Assembly: GCA_030591405.1 (NCBI GenBank)
Contig: JAUVBC010000066.1
Span: forward strand, 1-9,503
DNA from: Candidatus Zixiibacteriota bacterium
GTDB lineage: Bacteria; Zixibacteria; MSB-5A5; GN15; PGXB01
Direction of reading: 5' to 3'
DNA length: 9,503 nucleotides
Shown here: positions 5,408 to 9,503 of the stretch, in pieces
Layout of the letters: the number at the start of each line of letters is the position of its first letter
Position numbering within the stretch: position 1 is the first letter of the stretch
Notes under the pieces: model-generated
What the model was told of the DNA's origin: nothing
Seen by the model: only the letters and a program-made list of their open reading frames with translations
The model's database searches: none
Translations under genes and position numbers: made by a program

Positions 5408-7786
5408 TTACAACTTATCAATAATAAAGATAGAGGTCAAAAGGCCGCCGGTAATCGTTACCACCTGCGAGACTATATTTAGCCAGTCGCGATCCTTTTT
5501 AATCACGGTCGGAACAACAATAGCATCACCCAGATCGACCCGTTTGCCAAGCGTGCCCCGTCCGGCAAAAACCTTACCATCGGCCTTGATCAGTTTCATC
5601 GCACCTTTATCAGCCTGCCTGCCCAAACTGCCGGCCCGGATGATATAATATTTCACCTTACGGCCTTTGTCAAATTTAATGGTTCCTTCGGCGCCAACCG
5701 CTCCCATCACAGAAATACCTGATGGAATCTCTGGGACATATATATAATCGCCATTTTGAAGAGTCATGTCGCCGATTTTACCGCCACTAGACATCAATTT
5801 GGAGATGTCAATAATAATACGGCTAACATTTTCCGGGTTAAATTTGATAAACTCAAGTTTTCTGATATTCCCCAACGAATCCTCTTTCAGCGGTTGTGAA
5901 TTGGAAATTATCTCCGGAAGGTTTTGTCTGATCAAACCCTCACCTATCGAGGTTCGCTGAAAAATTATTCCAAGCGGAAAGGCCCGGTTGGTAAATCCGC
6001 CAGCTCGCCTGAGCAAGCCATATAGTGTTTCCTGCCGGGATAACAGAGCATATTCACCCGGAAATTTGACCTCACCCTCAATGGTCGCCATATGATGTAC
6101 AAACCAGTTTGGAGTTTTTCTGACAAAAACGTGGTCGTCCTCCTGAAGTTTTATCTGTTCGACATCAGGATCGGTGATATCAATCAATTGCGTCGTAACG
6201 GTTCCCCGATAATCGGTGCGGGCCAGTTCGACATTAAGACGGTATGCGTTTTTTTCCAGATCACCGGCCAAAAAGATCAAATCGATTATCGACATTTTTT
6301 CGTAATAGGGGTACTCACCGGGATATTTGACTTCACCATCAATATAAATATACTGACGCCGTTTAACCGCACTGATTGAATATATATGCAGAGAATCGCG
6401 ATCCTGCAGAGGGATGTTGATTTTCCCAGCGAGCAGATCATACAAATTAATCGGTATAATCTCCTGGGTTCTATCCGGATAACGTCTGAAAAGATTGGCT
6501 CGCTCGTAATAAACACCGGTTGGTATCAATTCACATCGTTTCACCAGTTCCAGTAATGTTGTTGAATCGCTTCTTTCAAATTGCTGTGGATTTTTTACCA
6601 TCCCGCCAACCGAGACAACTTTTAGTATCTCCTCGTACTTAGGGTATAGAGTCAGAATATCTCCATCCTGAAGGACAATATTATCGATATCGTTCTGATT
6701 ATTCGGATTCATATTAAGGTCAATGATAATACGCTCGTTATCAGGTGAGAGGCGGTTAAGTTTAACCCGATCAGTAAAAGCGATTGCAGTCGGGCCTCCT
6801 GCCATTTCCAAAAGGTCACCGACTTTTTCTCCGCCAATAAGTTCATAGATAGCCGGACGTTTTATTTCCCCGGTTATACTGACTCTGGGACCGGAGACAG
6901 GGACAAAAACAGCATCACCCGATGATAGTCGAATATCACCCTGGCTATCCCCTTCAAGAAGGAATTTGTAAAGATCAACAACTTTAGAGGATTTGCCATT
7001 TTTTATCAATTTAACATTACGTAGTGAGCCGCGTTCAGTTGGTCCCCCGGCCAGATACAAAGCGTTAAATAGTGTTGTCAGTGAACTGGCGGTATAAGCG
7101 CCCGGTTTTTTTACTTCACCGGTGAGATAAACACGAATTGAGCGTATCTTGCCGAGCGAAACCGAAATCTGAAAATCGGTATATACTTTGGATAATTTAC
7201 TTTTAACATTTGACTCAAAATCTTTAAGGGTCATTCCCCAGGCGGCTATTTCGCCAACTTTGGGAACAAAAACATTGCCCTGCCGATCGATGGTCAGATC
7301 ATATTCTTTTTCCACTTTACCCCAGAGATAAATCAGCAGATTGTCGCCAGGCCCCAGAATATAATAATCGATATCGGCAACATCGGTCGGGACCGCCGCA
7401 TCCTTGTAGAAAGTTTCAAACAGATCAAACCCAAACGGTTTTAAAGTGGTATCGGGGATTGTGTCGGATATTTCTTCGGCAACAAAGAGGCTGTCGGATA
7501 AGCTGTCAAGCGACATTTGTAAATAAGCAGAGGTATCATCGTAAATCTCCGGGCTGGTATAATCTGCCGTATGACGTTCCGTCTGACTCCTGGTTTTCAA
7601 ATCTTCAAGAAGTTTATCTTGTTCAGCTGCGTCTTGTTTATCAAGATATTCCTGCAGGAGTCGGTCGCGGGTGGTCTCGTCACTTGTTCTTTGTGATCTG
7701 GTCGAAGTTTGCCCGAATAAGAATTGGCTGCAACCAAAGATAAGAATTAGTAAAATTAAAATCGATTTGGATATTTTTGCTCTCAT
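5408..7786 (-). CDS. Large multi-SLBB polysaccharide export protein (Wza family)
   Basis: At 792 residues this is about twice the length of classical Wza. It opens with a signal peptide (hydrophobic 8-24). IFGC at 16-19 resembles a lipobox, but the hydrophobic run continues past the Cys, so a lipoprotein or a normal SPI cleavage after about residue 25 are both possible. A charged, Gln/Asp-rich linker covers about 26-135. The Poly_export domain follows (YYILGPGDNLLIYLWG at 141-156, RQGNVFVPKVGEI at 168-180). Six SLBB-type units then begin near 217, 301, 388, 477, 565 and 690, most showing G-x-V-K-x-P-G-x-Y (for example TGEVKKPGAY, DGEVKYPGEY, EGEVKFPGEY). A hydrophobic helix at about 768-790 ends the chain, as does the outer-membrane helix of Wza. 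The family forms the conduit taking polymer across periplasm and outer membrane. The ATG at 7786 has a strong AGGAAGGA ribosome site. No Wzc-like partner is in the window. Confidence 0.93.
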   Translation of the reverse strand: MRAKISKSILILLILIFGCSQFLFGQTSTRSQRTSDETTRDRLLQEYLDKQDAAEQDKLLEDLKTRSQTERHTADYTSPEIYDDTSAYLQMSLDSLSDSLFVAEEISDTIPDTTLKPFGFDLFETFYKDAAVPTDVADIDYYILGPGDNLLIYLWGKVEKEYDLTIDRQGNVFVPKVGEIAAWGMTLKDFESNVKSKLSKVYTDFQISVSLGKIRSIRVYLTGEVKKPGAYTASSLTTLFNALYLAGGPTERGSLRNVKLIKNGKSSKVVDLYKFLLEGDSQGDIRLSSGDAVFVPVSGPRVSITGEIKRPAIYELIGGEKVGDLLEMAGGPTAIAFTDRVKLNRLSPDNERIIIDLNMNPNNQNDIDNIVLQDGDILTLYPKYEEILKVVSVGGMVKNPQQFERSDSTTLLELVKRCELIPTGVYYERANLFRRYPDRTQEIIPINLYDLLAGKINIPLQDRDSLHIYSISAVKRRQYIYIDGEVKYPGEYPYYEKMSIIDLIFLAGDLEKNAYRLNVELARTDYRGTVTTQLIDITDPDVEQIKLQEDDHVFVRKTPNWFVHHMATIEGEVKFPGEYALLSRQETLYGLLRRAGGFTNRAFPLGIIFQRTSIGEGLIRQNLPEIISNSQPLKEDSLGNIRKLEFIKFNPENVSRIIIDISKLMSSGGKIGDMTLQNGDYIYVPEIPSGISVMGAVGAEGTIKFDKGRKVKYYIIRAGSLGRQADKGAMKLIKADGKVFAGRGTLGKRVDLGDAIVVPTVIKKDRDWLNIVSQVVTITGGLLTSIFIIDKL

Positions 7787-7816
7787 TTTTTCCTTCCTGG
7801 ATAACTATTTCTCCTG

Positions 7817-7836
7817 CCGAACAGATAACTGTTCGG
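7817..7836 (-). promoter_or_regulatory. Perfect palindrome in the leader of the export gene
   Basis: CCGAACAG and CTGTTCGG are inverted copies (8 bp) around ATAA. The element lies between the predicted promoter and the ribosome site of the export gene, 31-50 bases upstream of its ATG. It could be a transcription-factor operator or an mRNA hairpin. It contains CGAAC and GTTCG, but 8 bases apart and not 4, so it does not match the Gram-positive LexA box. GATAACT recurs at 7800-7806 and 7824-7830. Confidence 0.5.
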
Positions 7837-7859
7837 AATATTCATATATCTGTCTCCTG

Positions 7860-7888
7860 AGTATAATTCTGTCTCTCTAAAAAAACAA
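7860..7888 (-). promoter_or_regulatory. Probable promoter of the SLBB export gene
   Basis: The minus strand has TTGTTT (7888-7883), a 17-base spacer and TATACT (7865-7860), giving a start near 7853 and a leader of about 65 bases that contains the palindrome at 7817-7836. The -10 box matches the consensus in five of six positions; the -35 box is weak. Confidence 0.5.
7862..7867 (+). promoter_or_regulatory. Possible upstream -10 box toward greA
   Basis: The plus strand carries a perfect TATAAT that overlaps the -10 box of the divergent export-gene promoter, so the two could compete for polymerase. No good -35 box lies 16-18 bases upstream. A transcript from here would have a leader of about 140 bases before greA and would include a GGAGG followed by GTG at 7939. 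Confidence 0.25.
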
Positions 7889-8001
7889 TTCTAATTTCTA
7901 CATATAGATATTGATTTTTTTGTTTTTTGGAGGCTTTTGTGACCAAAAATAAAAAATAGTCTAATTAATGATAAAAAGCATATGCCGCAGAGAATAAATT
8001 T

Positions 8002-8016
8002 TATTATATTAAATCT
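8002..8016 (+). promoter_or_regulatory. Possible leaderless promoter of greA
   Basis: TATTATATT lies directly before the greA start, with a -10-like TATATT at 8005-8010 that ends 6 bases from the ATG at 8017. No Shine-Dalgarno-like purine run exists in these bases. Together this fits a transcript beginning at or next to the start codon. The -35 region is poor, so the call is tentative. Confidence 0.35.
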
Positions 8017-8493
8017 ATGAGTAATGAACCAATACATATGTCAAGACCCGGGATAGTGAAGCTTGAAAAAGAGCTTCATGATTTAAAAGCAAATAAGCGA
8101 CCTGCATTGCTCGCCGAAATTAAAAGAGCTATGGAACTTGGTGATCTCTCGGAAAATGCCGAATACCACGCCGCCAAAGAAGCCCAAACGCACCTCGAAA
8201 GAAAAATTGGCGATATTGAATTTAAACTCAGCCGGGTGCTGCCGGTGGAAACCGATAATATTCCAACCGACAAAGCGTATCTTTTCGCAAAGGTTTTGGT
8301 CAAGGACCAAAAAGATGGCGAGGAGATTGAGTATCAACTGGCACCGGCCGATGAGGTCGATATCGACAACGATATCATTTCGATTAAATCGCCGATTGGT
8401 GCTGCCTTACTGGGCAAAGTGGTCGGTGATGTTGTTGAGGTAAAGGTTCCGGTTGGTATTATCAAGTATGAGATATTAAAAATCTCTCGCTAA
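8017..8493 (+). CDS. greA: Transcription elongation factor GreA
   Basis: The 158-residue protein is a standard-length GreA. The N-terminal coiled coil carries GDLSENAEYHAAKEAQ (42-57), whose tip acids D43 and E46 correspond to the pair that enters the RNA polymerase secondary channel and drives cleavage of backtracked RNA. The C-terminal FKBP-like domain contains YQLAPADEVD (about 108-117), ISIKSPIGAALLGKVVGD (121-138) and a closing YEILKI (151-156). The first ATG (8017) is kept because its product starts in PIHMSRPGIVKLEKEL, the usual GreA beginning; the second ATG at 8038 would trim this. No ribosome site precedes either ATG. The gene is divergent from the polysaccharide export gene and has its own terminator. 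It is a housekeeping gene, and nothing ties it functionally to the polysaccharide locus. Confidence 0.96.
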   Translation: MSNEPIHMSRPGIVKLEKELHDLKANKRPALLAEIKRAMELGDLSENAEYHAAKEAQTHLERKIGDIEFKLSRVLPVETDNIPTDKAYLFAKVLVKDQKDGEEIEYQLAPADEVDIDNDIISIKSPIGAALLGKVVGDVVEVKVPVGIIKYEILKISR

Positions 8494-8497
8494 TAAA

Positions 8498-8522
8498 AAA
8501 AGCTCCCAAAATGGGAGCTTTT
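8498..8522. terminator. Bidirectional intrinsic terminator between greA and the zinc-ribbon gene
   Basis: AAAAGCTCCCA (8498-8508) and TGGGAGCTTTT (8512-8522) form an 11-bp stem with an AAA loop. It is followed by a T-rich tail on the plus strand and by a T-run (complement of 8494-8501) on the minus strand. It starts 5 bases past the greA stop and lies 27 bases past the stop of the convergent small gene, so it can serve both. Confidence 0.9.
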
Positions 8523-8549
8523 AATTTTTGTAGTTTGCACAATCAATAA

Positions 8550-8738
8550 TTAAAACTCATCGGCCTCGTCGTAATAATCCATATCCAAACTATCATCTTG
8601 AACATCATCGACCTCATAATCATCTTCATTGCTTCCTACCTCGACAACCGTTTCAAGGCATTCCATCGAGCAATAAATCTGACCGCCCTGACGGATCGGC
8701 CGGCCGGAAATCTCTTCACCGCAAAAGACGCAGTCCAT
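8550..8738 (-). CDS. Small zinc-ribbon-like protein with acidic C-terminal tail
   Basis: The 62-residue product has four cysteines in the pattern C-x2-C-x16-C-x3-C (C3, C6, C23, C27), which looks like a treble-clef or TRASH/FCS-type zinc knuckle: CVFCGEEI, then YCSMECLE. From about residue 36 to the end it is almost entirely Asp, Glu and Tyr, a strongly acidic disordered tail. The start is fixed by ribosome site GGAGG (8748-8744) placed 5 bases from the ATG at 8738; an in-frame ATG at 8750 overlaps that site and is unlikely. It is convergent with greA. Such small zinc knuckles can bind nucleic acid, proteins or metal; I do not recognise the exact family and assign no function. That it is a real gene is supported by the ribosome site, the cysteine pattern and the shared terminator. 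Confidence 0.75.
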   Translation of the reverse strand: MDCVFCGEEISGRPIRQGGQIYCSMECLETVVEVGSNEDDYEVDDVQDDSLDMDYYDEADEF

Positions 8739-8750
8739 AAATACCTCCAT

Positions 8751-9019
8751 CTATATAGCAGTTTATACCTATACCAAAATAGCGATTTTAAAAAATATAT
8801 TTTCCAAAAAATAGCAAGTGAAATTTAATTTTATTTTTAACAATTTCATCAGTCAGGTAATTTTTTTCGGTCGGAATATTATAAAAATTATCCAAATATT
8901 CAAAAAATATAAAAATAATCTAAAAAAGTGTATAATTTGACACAAAACAACAAACAAGACAGCTCTATGTTATTATGTTTTAGATACTTGCGGCAAACAC
9001 AGAAAATCTGATAAAAAAT
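8751..9019. other. AT-rich intergenic spacer
   Basis: The 269 bases between the small zinc-ribbon gene and the DinB-family gene are very AT-rich, with many A- and T-runs. A TATAAT occurs at 8931-8936 on the plus strand inside the short inverted repeat GTGTATAATTTGACAC, but no plus-strand gene follows it. I see no RNA gene, no convincing terminator for the DinB gene and no clear promoter for the small gene, although one should lie here. Confidence 0.5.
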
Positions 9020-9503
9020 CTAAATTTCTGGTTCGATCATGCCAAATTTAACCCATTCTTCCTTTGACGGCCCATATAAACCGGGAATTTCCAATCCTGC
9101 CTGACGCATCAGAATTGTCATCTGACCGCGATGATGAATCTCATGTTCCCTCAAAACGCGCACGGTAAATTCACGGCGCCATTTTTCGCCATACATTTCA
9201 TCCTCAACCTGCAAATCAGCATCGGTCCAGTTTTCCTGAATCTGATCCAAAAGCGATTTGGCGGCAACATCATAACCGTCCATGATCTCAAATGCGGTAT
9301 TGGGTGCAGGGGAATCTTCTTTGGGGCCATCGACTTTTAATCCGGTTCTGTTGGCCATCTCCGGAATAGATGTTGTTATATGCCAGGCGATCTTTCCCAA
9401 TGTCCGATGCCCCTCGGCAACTTTTTGATTAAGTGATGCATCAGTTAGTGCACCCATCAGTTTCCGGGTGGCATCGGATGAGTTTTTCCAGTTATCGACA
9501 AAC
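9020..9503 (-). CDS. DinB-family putative metal-dependent hydrolase, 5' end beyond window
   Basis: The reading frame is open through the right edge: the 15 codons upstream of the ATG at 9457 read VDNWKNSSDATRKL, the kind of first helix expected in DinB-like proteins, so that ATG is internal and the N-terminus is cut. The visible part gives HRTLGKIAWHIT, then REHEIHHRGQM and a closing GLYGPSKEEW. The histidine of AWHIT and the histidines of EHEIHHRGQ are the usual three-histidine metal site of this four-helix-bundle superfamily (YfiT/DinB). Members include thiol-dependent transferases and many uncharacterised enzymes. The name comes from the damage-inducible B. subtilis dinB and does not mean DNA polymerase IV. 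No function can be assigned beyond the fold, and no neighbour clarifies it. Confidence 0.85.
   Translation of the reverse strand, partial: FVDNWKNSSDATRKLMGALTDASLNQKVAEGHRTLGKIAWHITTSIPEMANRTGLKVDGPKEDSPAPNTAFEIMDGYDVAAKSLLDQIQENWTDADLQVEDEMYGEKWRREFTVRVLREHEIHHRGQMTILMRQAGLEIPGLYGPSKEEWVKFGMIEPEI

Noticed and set aside
7817..7836. LexA (SOS) operator in front of the export gene
   Set aside because: CGAAC and GTTCG are separated by 8 bases, not the 4 of the Gram-positive box, and the E. coli-type CTG-N10-CAG arrangement is not present either.
8931..8946. Promoter TATAAT within an inverted repeat on the plus strand
   Set aside because: No -35 box at the right distance and no plus-strand gene downstream within the window; AT-rich DNA gives such boxes often.
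1..9503. CRISPR arrays, tRNA or rRNA genes, insertion sequences
   Set aside because: No regularly spaced repeats, cloverleaf-like tRNA ends, rRNA stretches, transposase frames or terminal inverted repeats were seen on reading both strands.

Overview
The window is a moderately AT-rich stretch of a Gram-negative (diderm) genome dominated by an extracellular or capsular polysaccharide locus on the minus strand. The outer-membrane functions (Wzi-like and Wza/SLBB-like proteins) establish a diderm. The large multi-SLBB export protein, the mixed gene content and the moderate GC would suit an uncultured lineage of the FCB group or a nearby candidate phylum, but that placement is a guess from style and not shown by any marker.

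Layout from right to left along the polysaccharide strand. A large six-SLBB export protein (7786-5408) has its own promoter and strong Shine-Dalgarno, and ends in a 12-bp-stem terminator (5332-5360). Next come a PHP-family metal-dependent phosphoesterase (5168-4296) and, 3 bases later, a 353-residue protein with the layout of a HisC-type PLP aminotransferase that seems to have lost the PLP lysine and other active-site parts (4292-3231). A 426-base gap follows, with a good sigma70 promoter and a long leader rich in GGA-in-loop hairpins. It precedes a polyprenyl-phosphate glycosyl-1-phosphate transferase (2804-1395), which starts polymer synthesis. Twenty-nine bases further on, a Wzi-like capsule assembly beta-barrel starts at a GTG (1365) and stays open to the left edge.

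To the right, greA (8017-8493) is divergent from the export gene and may be leaderless. A bidirectional terminator (8498-8522) separates it from a convergent 62-residue zinc-ribbon-like protein with an acidic tail (8738-8550). An AT-rich spacer then leads to the 3' part of a DinB-family gene (9503-9020) that is cut by the right edge.

Working together: the priming transferase loads the first sugar phosphate on the lipid carrier, the SLBB protein should form the periplasm-to-surface export conduit, and the Wzi-like barrel should hold or assemble polymer at the surface. The PHP plus degenerate aminotransferase pair sits inside this set with no obvious textbook role and is the least explained part, together with the structured leader in front of the priming transferase. 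No flippase, polymerase, Wzc-type kinase or chain-length regulator lies in the window, so the locus must continue to the left or elsewhere.
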